Translations under genes and position numbers: made by a program | Source of the DNA: Paralithodes platypus | Lineage: Eukaryota; Arthropoda; Malacostraca; Decapoda; Lithodidae | Direction: 5' to 3' | Assembly: GCA_032716605.1 (NCBI GenBank) | Contig: CM064480.1 | Location: forward strand, 48,248,466 to 48,312,465 | Length of the DNA: 64,000 nt | Notes under the pieces: generated by a model | Seen by the model: only the letters and a program-made list of their open reading frames with translations | What the model was told of the DNA's origin: nothing | Databases searched by the model: none | Shown: one piece after another, positions 24,299 through 35,942 of the stretch | Position numbering within the stretch: the stretch's first letter is position 1 | Layout: each line of letters begins with the position of its first letter

Positions 24299-25028
24299 TA
24301 GATAGATAGATGGGAGAGAACACTTTATATTATTATCTCCATAACAATTGAGATTCAAAATTATTGTTATAAAACATTTTATGCTATTAATCAGCCATAT
24401 AGGCCTAATCATATCTCAAGTGTGACTGACCTATTTTCGGACATCCTGTATATTTGAAGTATGAAAGATTACCAGTCACACACGAAACTATACAACACGT
24501 CATTAACACAATATCTACATGGAACAAACACAATGTATACGTTAATAAATATTATATTCTGAGATGACAGGTCAATAAAAAAACATATACAATGTTCTAG
24601 TTAGTCAATATATTGTGAGCATTAATTGGCAATAGTAAATTAATTCGATACATTCAAAATATGAAGAGTAATTGCCATCACAAATCGGATATTTCAGGAC
24701 AGAAATCCTTCATTCTCATGTGCCCAACATTATAAATATAGTAAACAGGTATTACCAAAAAGATAATATAGCTCAAATGCCTCTGGTCGATATATAATAC
24801 ATTCAGAAAGGTAAAGACATTGTTCTTCATATATTGATTGGTCAGGTTCAGTAGGTTCTCAGAGTAAAAAATGCTATATCAAATATCCAGACCACTCGAA
24901 TCTTTCCTTTCTGAACATGGCAGTCATTGGTGTATGAGGTCAATGGAGTCAGCGTGTAAAAGGTCATTCACCTCGCACACTATTCAGAGGATAAAAGGTC
25001 AAAGGTCTCGCACGGCAACATCCCTTAA

Positions 25029-25237
25029 TTAATTCAGTGCCAGGGACGTCCTTTTTATCATATTCTAGCAACTGTTAGACGATTTTAGTCAGCTTATGTA
25101 AGACTTTTAGCAATAATACGGCCTTAAACTATCTCAACGAACCCTTTTAACTACCACAGATCATTCCTAAGCTGCATAATATCGTCTAAATATATTTAGA
25201 ATAAAATATAACACGTCGCTAGTACTTAAAGGGTTAA
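25029..25237. mobile_element. TTAACCCTTT-type MITE
   Basis: TTAATTCAGTGCCAGG start, AGTACTTAAAGGGTTAA end; interior GACGATTTTAGTCAGC and CTAAGCTGCATAATATCGTC shared with 17877-18184. Confidence 0.65.
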
Positions 25238-26164
25238 AAACAGTTATATTTCTGATAGGCCAAATCAATAAGCTATATGTGTTTCATGTTATTAAATACC
25301 CATCAGCAAAATACATTAGATATGTTTGTGTATAGGTAAAGTTATGTATTCATAAACATAGGTGTGTGTATGTAAAGGCTAGAATAATGTAGGCTATAGA
25401 AGACTTGTAAACAAATCGCAACCGAAACAACGGAGGTCCATACACTTTTTATTGAGATCATCATTCACAAAGAATGTATGCCTTCCTTCATCTTTCTGGA
25501 CAAATGCCGTCTATGCCAGGTCAAAAAATGCCGTCTATGCCAGGTCAAAATATTATTTGTAAATCCCTTTGCTCTATGCCCTCTTTGAATTGTATATACT
25601 GTATATTGATTACTATTTACACTGTGTATTCTTTCGTATATAGTAATGCACAAGGGGAGTACTAATGATAAGCACTACTGTATATCCCCAAAGGTCCCCA
25701 AAGTACACAATCAACCAGGTACATTCCAAGACAGAAATCCTGGCCCTATATTAACCCTCAAACAGACCAAACGAAAGTCCGGAATGTAAATATTGTCAAA
25801 AGCAAAAATGAAGAATATTGATGTAGGCTAATTCGGAATAACTTTCAAAGGTTTATGTCCATTATATATGTCTAGAGTGTACGAGGCCTTGGGTCAGCCA
25901 GGCTATGGCTGTATCAGCAATAAAGCCTAGATAGACTTACCCAATTCCTTATCTCTTTGCTTAAGGAAGTAACAGTTTGCAGGGTTGTGAAAACAATCCA
26001 CGACCTGAGCTGGGTATGAACTTGGGCCCACAGAGAAGCGAGTTCAATATCCTTACCTCTACACCAGCAAGTTGCCCAAGATAATGAAAACTGGTATAGT
26101 GCAACTCCATAATAAAACGTGATATAATTAACGGTATGCTAGATGAATGAATGATTATACTCAC

Positions 26165-26302
26165 ATTCTCCCTGTCGAGCTTCTTCATGAGTGTGACTAT
26201 GCCGGAGTCCTCATCAATGGTGAAGCAGTGGTCATCGTTGCCGGACAATATGCTGTATCGCACTACCCCATTCACATCAGAGTCAATGTCGCTCGCGGAT
26301 AT
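26165..26302 (-). CDS. Fat-like cadherin exon E: middle of a cadherin repeat
   Basis: Minus-strand exon of exactly 46 codons, acceptor ACTGTCAG|AT and donor GAGAAT|GTGAGT, phase 0 on both sides. It encodes ISASDIDSDVNGVVRYSI, then DDHCFTIDEDSGIVTLMKKLDREN. DxDSDxNG, F.ID..SG.V and LDRE are canonical cadherin elements. The join gives KLDREN-VGQYQVKVGARDLG, the expected continuation. Its acceptor is followed upstream (in intron) by a (TA)n tract of about 100 bases between this exon and exon D. Confidence 0.93.
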
Positions 26303-26345
26303 CTGACAGTAATACAATATACATAGACAAATAATAAAAACAAAT

Positions 26346-26448
<103 letters not shown>

Positions 26449-26595
26449 GTATGTGTTTGTATGTAAGTTTGCATATACTTAAGTTTTAGGCAGAATTATT
26501 ATACTAAGTCAATATTTGTTGTTTCTCTTGAAGTTTGGTGTGTTTTGCCACTTCCATTATAATCTGTATTTATCCCTGGGATAACCTAAACCCAC

Positions 26596-26810
26596 CTGTA
26601 CGACGCTGGACCCCGGGCGAGCATCCTCCATAACATCGACAACGATGGAGGGGCTGGAGAAGACGGGCGAGTTGTCGTTGACATCGGTGATAGTGAGGTT
26701 GACGAGGGCAGTGGCTGTGAGGGGCGGCGACCCCCCATCAGTGGCCACAACCGTCGCCACCACCTGCTGTACCTGCTCGTAGTCTACGCTGCTCCCAAGA
26801 CTGATCGCAC
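26596..26810 (-). CDS. Fat-like cadherin exon D: second half of one cadherin repeat and start of the next
   Basis: Minus-strand exon of 215 bases, acceptor TTGAAG|GT and donor GTACAG|GTGGGT, phase 1 in and 0 out. After the shared Gly it reads AISLGSSVDYEQVQQ, then VVATVVATDGGSPPLTATA and the linker TDVNDNSPVF, then VVDVMEDARPGSSVVQ. These are the DYE, ATDGGSPPLT, DVNDN and MEDA signatures of cadherin repeats. The join to the next exon gives SSVVQ-ISASDIDSDVNG, where DID is the calcium-binding DxD. The intron downstream is short (293 bases, largely TA repeat). Confidence 0.93.
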
Positions 26811-26999
26811 CTTCAAGGATACAGTACAGTTCTTCGTTAACATTATAATTTATGCAAGTATCATAGTAAAAAAAAAAAAAAAAAAAAAATCTCTACAGTA
26901 AGATATGAACATTAATTGAGTGGCATAAGTAGTACACCCTATTTACTTAAGCCAGATATTTGAGATAAATGAAAGGGCAATCAATGATTGGCCAACACA

Positions 27000-29900
27000 G
27001 AGTAGAGTGGTAGTTTGGATGTGGAAAGTAAAGAGTTATTTTGGTTACCGACCATTTATTGTTCACATAGTAAACAGCAACACTGAAACAAAGCACAAGA
27101 GAACTTTACACCCTTGTTCTTTATCTTTATATATATATTCCTTGGAGTATCTTTCCATTTCAGTAATACACATATTACAGTGCCTTATAATAGGTAATAG
27201 TAGCCAATGGATCGCAGATAGTTTTCCTCACCGTATGATTATGGAAAATGGTTCGACGCCTGTCGAATAATTTAATTGAAAAGGGACTGCGTCATCGGAT
27301 CATACTGTAGAATAATAATATTGATCGAACACCACTGATCGCCCTTTTCACAATAAACGTCTTTCATATATTTAAAGATGCATTTTCCTAAAAAACAGAA
27401 ATATTTTAATAGTTCACTTTCACCTAAATTCCTTCAGAAAGTAATCCAGATTGCATCTCAAATAAACAAGAATATATATTGTTACGAGGGGGGAGCCGGG
27501 GCAACCAGATGCTTAACTAGCCTAGCCCACAGCACCGTACTACCCTGCAACAAACACGCCCTTAATATCTGACTCAAACACCAAGACACGCAGGTTCTCT
27601 AAGAAAATGGTTATCTTCCTCTTTGCTCTATTAAAGCAGTAACAAGGAGACACAAAAATATCTATTGTCCCCGAGTCTAGTCCACAGTGCGTGTAGTATG
27701 CAAGAGAACTTCTAAGGTTATTCTAAACTGTCCAAATATTACCTAACCATACCACTACTAGACTCCCAGAACAATCTATATCATACCCAATCGCTTAGGA
27801 ATTGAGAACAATACAGAGCAAAAACCCATGGAAAGTCCAGTGCAATAAACCTCTGTGTCAAGCCTATTATCCCTAGCCTATGTCCTAATAATACACCAAG
27901 TGGCTCTCTTCAGCACAGCACGGCAGTAGTGTTGTAAGGGGTAAACAACTTTAATGACTTAACCCTTACATCATCTGGGGTTAGCTCAATACAAACGAGT
28001 GCAATGGGGACAACCTCACCTAGTAACAGGCTCCACCCCTAGTCTCTGACTGCACCGAATGTATTGCTGCTAAAAACTAAACAAGGCACAAGGGTTGATA
28101 TCCTAGTAGGTTGGAAATTAGCTGCCACCCTCGAAGGGTTAAATAAGGCCCGAGTTGGAGGATGCTGTGTGGTGGGAGGAAAATCAAAGTAGCCTATTAA
28201 GACCGTATACAGGCCTCCCCACCACCCAACAACCCCTGTCCTCAAGGGCTAAATAAATGCTCAACAGATACTGGATAAGCAGGCTAATCCCCAAACCACC
28301 AAAGATATCAACCAGGATTATATACACATCTAATAATGGTAAAACAATGCAACAGAATAATGGAAAAGAACATAGAAGAATGAAAGGAGAAGCTTATATT
28401 CTAGATTGCCAAGGAAAAGAAATGCAGTACCTCTAACAAATGCAGAAAACTCCTGTATGCATAATAATAAAGTTATATTAATAAAAGTTAGGTTAAATGA
28501 CTCCCAGACTTGCATGCTACTATTCAATAAGAAACAAGATGGTAAATGCGGTTAAGAAAGGGAACCATAAGGCAAACCTGTGACAGCCCACACATCACAT
28601 GTGCTCAGTATGGTATCTGTCTCACAGTGAGGCAGCAACACTGGGCCAGCCTCAAGAAGGAGGAAGGGAGCTCCAGACATTGCTAGACTAAACAATTATT
28701 TAAAGCTCCTAGGCTCTCATTAACTATACAAAAGTAATCAAATAATTATAAGTCATCATTGTGTGAACTTATGATAACTGCATTAATCACACAAGGCTAC
28801 ATAAACTAATTAATTTATACTGCTCGCCCGACGGCAACAGACTCCAGGTGCCGTCCTGCTAGCCACGAGAGAAGAAAAACAGAGGGATAGCGAACTACTA
28901 GCCTCTATCAAGACCCCTCCACAACAGGCCTTGCAAAATATAATTCACTCACAAATGATGTAGGCTACAAACTCATTTGGGAGTGACAATATACATATTA
29001 TTACGTGAAATTATGAAGAGATGACGCTATATTTATTTCCACGAGGTTGTAACACCCAATCAGCAGCTTTCTTTGAACAGCTCCAAGGCCCCAAATGTCT
29101 GGCATAAGTGAATAGACTATAGTAAAATACAATCAATATTGAGAAGAAAGCAAACATTTTGGAGGAGCAAGTGTACAGTTACAAATCTCTGAAAGCAAAT
29201 GATAGACTTGCATGGTGGACAGACAGAGATGGTGCAGGCGAGGAGGGCAACGAGCCTGGATCAGCACTATGTAGATAACAGACACAGAGTAAATATAGTG
29301 ACCTGGGGTGCGTTTGTAAGCTGCATCCGGGACGAACCAAAAAGACAGGTCGCACACAAACGGCTGTGACCACAAATTTGGTCACCCCAGTCCCTTGTGA
29401 CGTCACAGTATAATCAAAGATTAACGCTCAACAACAAATGTACCACTGCTTAGATTGCAATACCATTATTAAATATCTTTAATGATTATGGTGTGGGTAG
29501 TGAAGTTTAGCAAATGATATAAAACCATCGTGGAAACGCTTCAGCATATATATACATTATAAATTGACATAATGGCCACTGGGCTATAAACCGGCTAGTC
29601 CAACCTAAGTTACAGATTGTGCAAATTTTATTTCCTTATTAGTTTCTTTAATTACCTGTTACCATCGTAACAAAGCAGGTATGTTTACAAGCCATTGGCG
29701 TTCGGTCCTGCAGATGGAGAGAGGCCGGCCACCTACCAAAAATGTTGGCTCTTTCTTCACTGTCTACAAATGCACCTATGATGAGGGTGACATTAAAAGA
29801 GTTCATTGGATGCTATTTAAAGACTGTGCATTTATGCAAAGTTCAAAGCGAATATTAGGTGAAATTAGGGATTTCACAATATATATTTTGCTTTTATGAA

Positions 29901-30050
29901 AAACTATATTTCATAAAAGTCTGAAAATCCATACTAGTACTGCAATATGAACAAATTTAAATGGTTTGAAATCACGTCAGCTTTTTGTCGTTTTAGTTTT
30001 GGTTTCCAACCATATTGAAATATAAAAAAAGTCATAGAATGCATAGCTTA
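27000..30050. other. Intron between cadherin exons C and D, no clear element
   Basis: A GC-richer block (27480-29054) begins TGTTACG and ends TTGTAACA and may be an LTR, but without matching flanks. No coding exon recognised. Confidence 0.4.
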
Positions 30051-30051
30051 C

Positions 30052-30240
30052 CAGACTTTGGATGGATAACGAGGTACTTCTGTCGAGTGGTGTGCTGGAG
30101 TGAGTAGGTGATCTCGGCATTAACCCCTATGTCTTTGGAGATAGCCAGTACCTGTAGGATCTCTGTCCCCACCGCAGTGTTCTCCGCCACCACTATCTCG
30201 TGCAGCCGCTTCACAAACTCGGGGGCGTTGTCGTTCACAT
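30052..30240 (-). CDS. Fat-like cadherin exon C: calcium linker and first half of a cadherin repeat
   Basis: Minus-strand exon of 189 bases, acceptor GGGTAG|AT and donor TCTG|GTAAGC, phase 1 in and 1 out. It encodes DVNDNAPEFVKRLHEIVVAEN followed by the strand region ending YLVIHPKSG. The DVNDNAPEF linker and VAEN (Glu of the calcium site) are typical cadherin features. The usual DxD of the repeat is replaced by SKD, so calcium binding at this repeat boundary may be weaker (inference). Two decayed, partial copies of this exon plus flanking intron lie upstream at 30405-30500 and 30640-30694/32386-32470; the second is split by a transposon. Confidence 0.92.
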
Positions 30241-30404
30241 CTACCCAACACCGATGACAAAAGTATATTCATGTCAGTCACAGTCAAAAGAACACACTTT
30301 TATATTGTTTCACTTATTTACTTTATCATCGACAAAGATATTGATTTACCTATCTGTCTTGATAACTTAAATATTATCCTCCATTTGTATTTATGTTAGA
30401 ATTG

Positions 30405-30694
30405 AAAATGTATCGGAATGGCCAGCACATGTAGATCTCCATCCCCATTGTCGTGTTCTCCATCACCACTATCTATGTTAATGTCCATCAGAGTCAAATG
30501 AACAAATGTTGTTTTTCTTTCACATACAGTATACATTTTATTTATTGAGACAAGGAATGGTTTCCTATCTGCCTCGATGATAACCAAAATACCATCCCTC
30601 ATCTATCTAGATATTAATTGAATAATTTAATTGTATTGGAATGACCAGAACGTGTAGATCTGTCCCCACTGCACTGTTCTCTGTTACCAATATA
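30405..30694 (-). pseudogene. Decayed tandem copies of cadherin exon C and flanking intron
   Basis: Blocks GGCCAGCACATGTAGATCT...GTGTTCTCCATCACCACTATCT (30416-30475) and GACCAGAACGTGTAGATCTG...CTGTTCTCTGTTACCAA (30642-30690) match exon C at 30140-30205. The intervening intron (CTATCTGTCTTGATAAC against CTATCTGCCTCGATGATAAC) is also duplicated. The second copy continues after the transposon at 32386-32470 with GCGTCCGCTTCACAT..CGGGGGGCGATGACGTTCACG. Confidence 0.85.
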
Positions 30695-32385
30695 CAGGGT
30701 GTTTCAAAAATAAATTTAATAAATTTCAGAATAAATAGACCTAGCAATAATAAGCATACTTTATTATGTGACGGGTTTGGAAATATATCATATTTACCGG
30801 GATATTACACATATTAGTTTAAATAGGAAAGTCTAGGGGATGAAAACGATCATTAGATTACCATCACCTCAATTGATATATTTTTGTCATAATTTGTTTA
30901 ACATCAATGTATTTTACAGTATTTACAATAAGTGCCCGAAGTTTCTCCCTCCCTCATTGATACAGGCTTGAGCTCGGTATATAAGACTGTCATACACGTT
31001 CAAATATCCCTGGTGTGTGTCTTACTTCACTGCAAGCCTCTTGAACTCGTTGCCACAGTTGCTGACAGGTGTTGATTTGTGTAGCATACACCCTTCTCTT
31101 CAAGTGTCCCCAAAAATAAAAGTCAAGTGGAGTTAGGTCCGGTGACCTAGGTGGCCAGGCGATTGGACCACCACGGCCTATACACTTATAAGGGTACATA
31201 ACATTAAGGAAATTCTTCGTAACTCGTGCAAAGTGAGCTGGAGCCCTATCATGCATGAACCACATTTGTCTACATGTTCTGAGAGGCACATTTTCAAGTA
31301 GTATGGGTAAGTCATCCTGAAGAAATTTGGTGTACACATTGCCTGTAAGTTGTTGTGGTAGCAGAAAAGATCGATAAGATGGTCACCAAGAATACCGACC
31401 AAAACATTAATCAAAAAGCGTTCCTGATGTCCCCTCGTTTTTGCATGTGGGTTTTCTGCTGCCCATGCATGTGTATTATCTAGGCTCAGCATGTAATTTC
31501 TTGTGAAATTAGCCTGATCACTAAAACAAAACTCTGCAATAAAACCGTTATTCTCCCTCTCTTGAGTAAGGAGCCACCGACAGAAATTCACTTGTTGGTG
31601 ATAATCACGTTCAGTCGGAGCATGGATGGGCTGGTGATGATATGGGTACAGACCGTGTCTGTTTACAATCCTCCATATTGATGCATGAGCCACACCAAAT
31701 CATGCACCAAGTCAACGTGTGCTTGTAGATGGGTCATCTGCGATGGCATCAAGAATATCCCCTTCTGCATCAAGTAGTTGCTCATTATGAGGCCTTCCTC
31801 TGTCTACCGCACATGAGGCCTTCCTCTGTCTACCGCACATGAGGCCTTCCTCTGTCTACCGCACATGGATTCAGTGTGCCATATTCCCACAGTCGTCTTT
31901 CTACGCCGAGGAAAGTAGGCCGATATGGTTGCCTCCGGTTGGGATATTTTTCAGCATACATCCTTACTGCTTCAGCTGCAATTTCTCCCACTGCACCTAA
32001 AGTAAGTAACATGTCTCTGTATTCAGCAGCAGTGTATGGCTCCATGTCTGTTACTTAAGACTATCAGAACATCCTTCTTTCTCTCACCTTCTCACATTAC
32101 CTTCAATTTGTGAAGCTTCATTCATACATTATTCGAACCCATAAAGCAACTTGATCGAACACCTATTGTAGAAACATGTTCAACAATTTATGACAAAATA
32201 AAGTAATTGAAGTGATGGTAATCTACCGATTGCTTTAATCCCCTAGATTTTCTTATTTAAACTAAAATGTGTAATATCCCGGTAAATAAGAGATATTTCC
32301 AAAACAGTCACATAGTAAAGTATATACTTTTTGTTTTAAGTCTATGCATTCTGAAATTTATGAAAGGTATTTTTGAAACACCCTG
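30695..32385 (-). mobile_element. Tc1/mariner-superfamily transposon, 1.7 kb
   Basis: The ends are inverted repeats: CAGGGTGTTTCAAAAATA at the left and its complement TATTTTTGAAACACCCTG at the right, continuing through an ATTTCAGAA/TTCTGAAAT block and an inner GGGATATTACACAT block. TA precedes the left end, as expected for TA target sites (family knowledge). It carries one decayed transposase on the minus strand and is inserted in a duplicate of cadherin exon C. Confidence 0.93.
30990..32045 (-). pseudogene. Transposase of the DDE_3/DUF4817-type Tc1/mariner family, broken
   Basis: Minus strand. The N-terminal part (32045-31866) reads YTAAEYRDMLLTLG...AEKYPNRRQPYRPTF, the helix-turn-helix found in these transposases. 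The catalytic part shows CFSDQANF (first Asp), MHDRAPAHF (second Asp) and PPRSPDLTPLDFYFWG (third Asp), about 36 residues apart for the last two. Breaks: a 26-bp segment is present three times in tandem at 31788-31865 and shifts the frame; two in-frame TGA codons lie near 31705-31715; a frameshift lies near 31345. The transposase would be inactive. Transposition role is from family knowledge. Confidence 0.9.
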
Positions 32386-32475
32386 CATAGTGCGTCCGCT
32401 TCACATACCGGGGGGCGATGACGTTCACGCTTACCACAAATACGAAAATTGTGTACACGTCCATCACTATCAAAA
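32386..32475 (-). pseudogene. Distal part of the transposon-split copy of cadherin exon C
   Basis: Sequence resumes the exon C homology interrupted at 30694 (compare CCGCTTCACAAACTCGGGGG of the true exon with CCGCTTCACATACCGGGGGG here). It then runs into intron-like sequence related to that after the true exon. Confidence 0.8.
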
Positions 32476-32682
32476 GGGTTATTTTTTTAGGATTCATACA
32501 TTTAATTTGATCAAATTTTTTGTTTGTTTAGCCACCTCTATTATAAATAAAATGTTACTAGTCACTTATATATATATATGTATATCATACATGAAATGAA
32601 TTTGTCATAAACCGGTAATTATGCTGTTAATAACAATGTATTATCATATAATTATATCAATGCAGTATATGAAAGCTCAGCC

Positions 32683-32734
<52 letters not shown>

Positions 32735-33076
32735 TATATAAAGCAAATTCAGTAGTTTTAAATAAATGCCATGGCATAAAATAAAACAATGACAATATAA
32801 GTTCCAGATCAGATTTATCGTTGTAACTGGACTATCAGTGTATATTGAATTTTATGACACTATACCAAGCTTTCATTATAATAAATCTCTTTCCATATCC
32901 CACATTAATTGGATATTAATAGTAAGCTTGCACTAATGCGTGTTGTTGCTAGATTACAAGAGCATTGCCCTCGCATACATTGGCTTTTCGTTTTCTATGT
33001 ATTTATGTGTGTATAGATGATTGTAAAATTCCAGTAAAAGGTCAAATGTTAAATCAATGTAGAGACTCACTTTTTC

Positions 33077-33078
<2 letters not shown>

Positions 33079-33167
<89 letters not shown>
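33079..33167. repeat. (TA)n microsatellite
   Basis: TA run with one phase break; further long TA tracts are at 806-886, 24258-24294, 32685-32731, 33670-33718, 33778-33866 and 60953-61031. Confidence 0.95.
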
Positions 33168-33169
<2 letters not shown>

Positions 33170-33254
33170 CTACCCTCACCCAGGATAAACCACGGACAGT
33201 CAGGACGCGAGTCTTTGCTACTCACGTGTATTTGTGAGTTATACTTCATATCAT

Positions 33255-33345
33255 TATATCCCTTGATCAAATCTCTGGAGTATCACAAGTTTTCATTAAT
33301 TTCACTGGGAGGCGTTTGGTGTTGGGAGTGAAATGACTATTTGAT
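33255..33345 (+). mobile_element. SINE body fragment
   Basis: GAGTATCACAAGTTTTCATT and CACTGGGAGGCGTTTGGTGTTGGGAGTGAAATGA match 33600-33655. Confidence 0.65.
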
Positions 33346-33535
33346 TATTTCTATAGATTTAGGAACAGTTCGTAGCGAGGTCAGTCATTTGAGATATGTA
33401 CCCCATAAATTGCTCTTTCCTCTCATAAACATTACGCTATTCAGTGTGCAGTTGGGTATGAGTATATGATTAGATTGATATCTAGTAATCGATTAATGGA
33501 TATTTATCGTAGTCATGTATTTAACCTTTAACTGT

Positions 33536-33660
33536 TTTGGTGGTGTAATGGTTAGAGTGCTTAAGATCTGTATGTGGTATCCCAGGTTCGAATCCCGAGA
33601 GGATCACATGTTTTCATTAATTTCATTGGGAGGTGTTTGATGCTGGGAGTGAAATGAATT
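33536..33660 (+). mobile_element. tRNA-derived SINE
   Basis: A-box-like TGGTGTAATGGTTAGAGTGC (33540) and B-box GGTTCGAATCCC (33585), then a body GAGGATCACATGTTTTCATT..GGGAGGTGTTTGATGCTGGGAG, ending in TA repeat. Partial copies at 33255-33345 and 53499-53590 share the body. The tRNA-like head does not fold into a clean tRNA by eye, so it is not a tRNA gene. Confidence 0.75.
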
Positions 33661-33667
33661 AATTATG

Positions 33668-33721
<54 letters not shown>

Positions 33722-33796
33722 AATTTGTAATGGAGGATTAATGTTAAGAACGAGGTGTTCCTTAATAATTATATACTGTATATATATATATATATA

Positions 33797-33868
<72 letters not shown>

Positions 33869-34147
33869 TTAGATCCCCAACTGGGTGGTCATGAATACAT
33901 CGCTTCGCTTCCATTGAGGGAAGTCGCTAGATTTTCTAGCATATATTGAGGGAGGATTGCTAGCCCAACCAACCGTTGTTATATAGTGTGTGAGGTAAAC
34001 TGATGTTCCCTTACCCACTCTAAACCACTGTTTGGACACTTGATCCTCAGTGTTTTGGAGGACAAGCAGCCTAGAAGGGTCACTAGATCTGTTGTTGCTT
34101 GATTTCCTTTGTACTTCCTTTGTACTCCTTTGAGGTGCATGTGTATA

Positions 34148-34921
34148 CAGGGTGTCCCGCGAGTTTTGTCAAATACTTCCAGAGATGAAAGATTAAGTAA
34201 TTCTAAGTAAAAACTGTTATATACACATAGGCTTTTTGAGGCATTGTTTTGTAGTTATGGACCCATAAATTCGGCATTTTGGTGTTTGTTTGTCATTTCT
34301 AACCCTGTTTTTCTTCAATAAGATGAGCATAGGAAAAAAAAACATGAAGCATGATATCAATACTTCAAACTGACACCAAAAACTTCCCTACATTGTACTT
34401 CATATTCCCTTGACATGGAGTTGAATATTACAAGAAACAAACAAAACCTAATTTTAAGCTCATCATCACGGAAAGAAGAAAGGAGCTATAGAAGATTTGT
34501 TGGTGTTTTCATTAAGCATTGATACCATGCACCATCATACAGCATTTAACGTTATCGCTATTCATTTTCATTACTCGAAAAATGGGTTTAAACTGACAGA
34601 AAACACCAACAAATCCTCTGTAGCTTCTTTCTTCTTTCCGCGATGATGAGCTTAAAACTAAGTTTTGTTGGTTTCTTGTAATATTCAGTTTGAAGTATTG
34701 ATATCATGCTTAATAATACACTTTATAGTGTTTTTTCCTATCCTCATCTTATTGAAGCAAAACAGGGTTAGAAATGACAAAAAACACCAAAATGCCGACT
34801 TTAAGGGTCCATAACTACAAAACAATGCCCCCAAAAGCCTATGTGTATATAACAGTTTTTACTTAGAATTACTTAATATTTCATCTCTGGAAGTATTTGA
34901 CAAAACTCGCGGGACACCCTG
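34148..34921. mobile_element. Fold-back TA-flanked MITE, 774 bases
   Basis: CAGGGTGTCCCGCGAGTTTTG and its complement CAAAACTCGCGGGACACCCTG end the element, with TA on both sides. Nearly the whole length is one inverted repeat; an inner pair (AACACCAACAAATC / GATTTGTTGGTGTT) flanks a short centre near 34520-34580. Non-autonomous Tc1/mariner-type (inference). Confidence 0.92.
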
Positions 34922-35465
34922 TATATTCAGTTCATTAATAGACACTAATGGAAGGGAGTACACTTTCGTGTAACTATATTTTCCTCCAATTTTTAAGTCA
35001 ATATAAAAGTCAAAGGAAATATTTGTAACTGCCTTCTACATAGATACTTAGCTGGCCATTTTGATCTACGTCATAAGTCATGGCTACATGTAATTACCAA
35101 AGGACCGGTAAATATATATATTTAATTCATACAATGTCGGGGAACATAAGCTGTGATTTCGCAAACATCGGGGGATTAGTTTCTTTTCGAAAATAGAAAT
35201 GGAAAATAGAATATAAAACGTACTCATTGGACCATGGAAACTGGAAATATGGCCACCAGTAGTTAGCATGCAAGGCCAGGTGTGTCCGTACTTTGTGTTT
35301 CTTCTTCCTATTCTCACTTCCTTTTGACACTTCTGGGAGATGGATTTCACTTCCTCTGCTCTCTAATCCATTTATATATTATTTGTTTATTCTGTTCTTC
35401 CCATCTCTCTCTCTAGCCTCCCTCCCCAATTCATATGTATTTTTGTTTTTCTATCCTTTATTCCC

Positions 35466-35942
35466 TTAACCCCTAACCATCGGGGCCCGACTTAAGTCCG
35501 TATCTAAAAATCTGGACTATGTGGCGGGGCCCGACATTAGTCTGTGTGCAATTTTGGCGCAATATTGGCTCTGAGAGAGAGACGAGCGACGGGAAGCATA
35601 GGTTACTTCATGACCGCTCGCCACGGCCGCCGTGGGCCTACTGATATCTAATCCACGCACATCCACCCTCCCTCCCTCACGTAATTATGTAACGAAATGA
35701 CCAATGACCGTATTTTAGCGATTTTGCCCCTCGGTTGCAAGACAACCAGTGATCGTAGAAGGATGGTTCAGGTGTCATTGGAAAGCTCAATTTACGCCCT
35801 TTCAGGGATACATAATTGTATTACGTTCCGGCTCTTGTTTATGCATGAAAAAGAGCACGGAAACAAGGCCATTTATGGTAAAAAAAAAAAACAGCTGGGC
35901 GCGTAGTGGAAAAAACTGACCCGCCCGCTCGTAAGCCGTTAA
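35466..35942. mobile_element. Possible further TTAA-bounded element
   Basis: TTAACCCCTAACCATCGGGGC at the left and GCCCGCTCGTAAGCCGTTAA at the right are imperfect inverted ends. GC-rich against an AT-rich surround. No coding potential recognised. Confidence 0.4.

Noticed and set aside
27480..29054. Possible second LTR (TGTTACG...TTGTAACA)
   Set aside because: Flanking sequences TATAT and CCCAA do not match and no internal promoter or coding match was seen; left as unproven.
33538..33608. Possible tRNA gene
   Set aside because: A and B boxes are present but the arms do not pair into a good cloverleaf and a SINE body follows; called a SINE.
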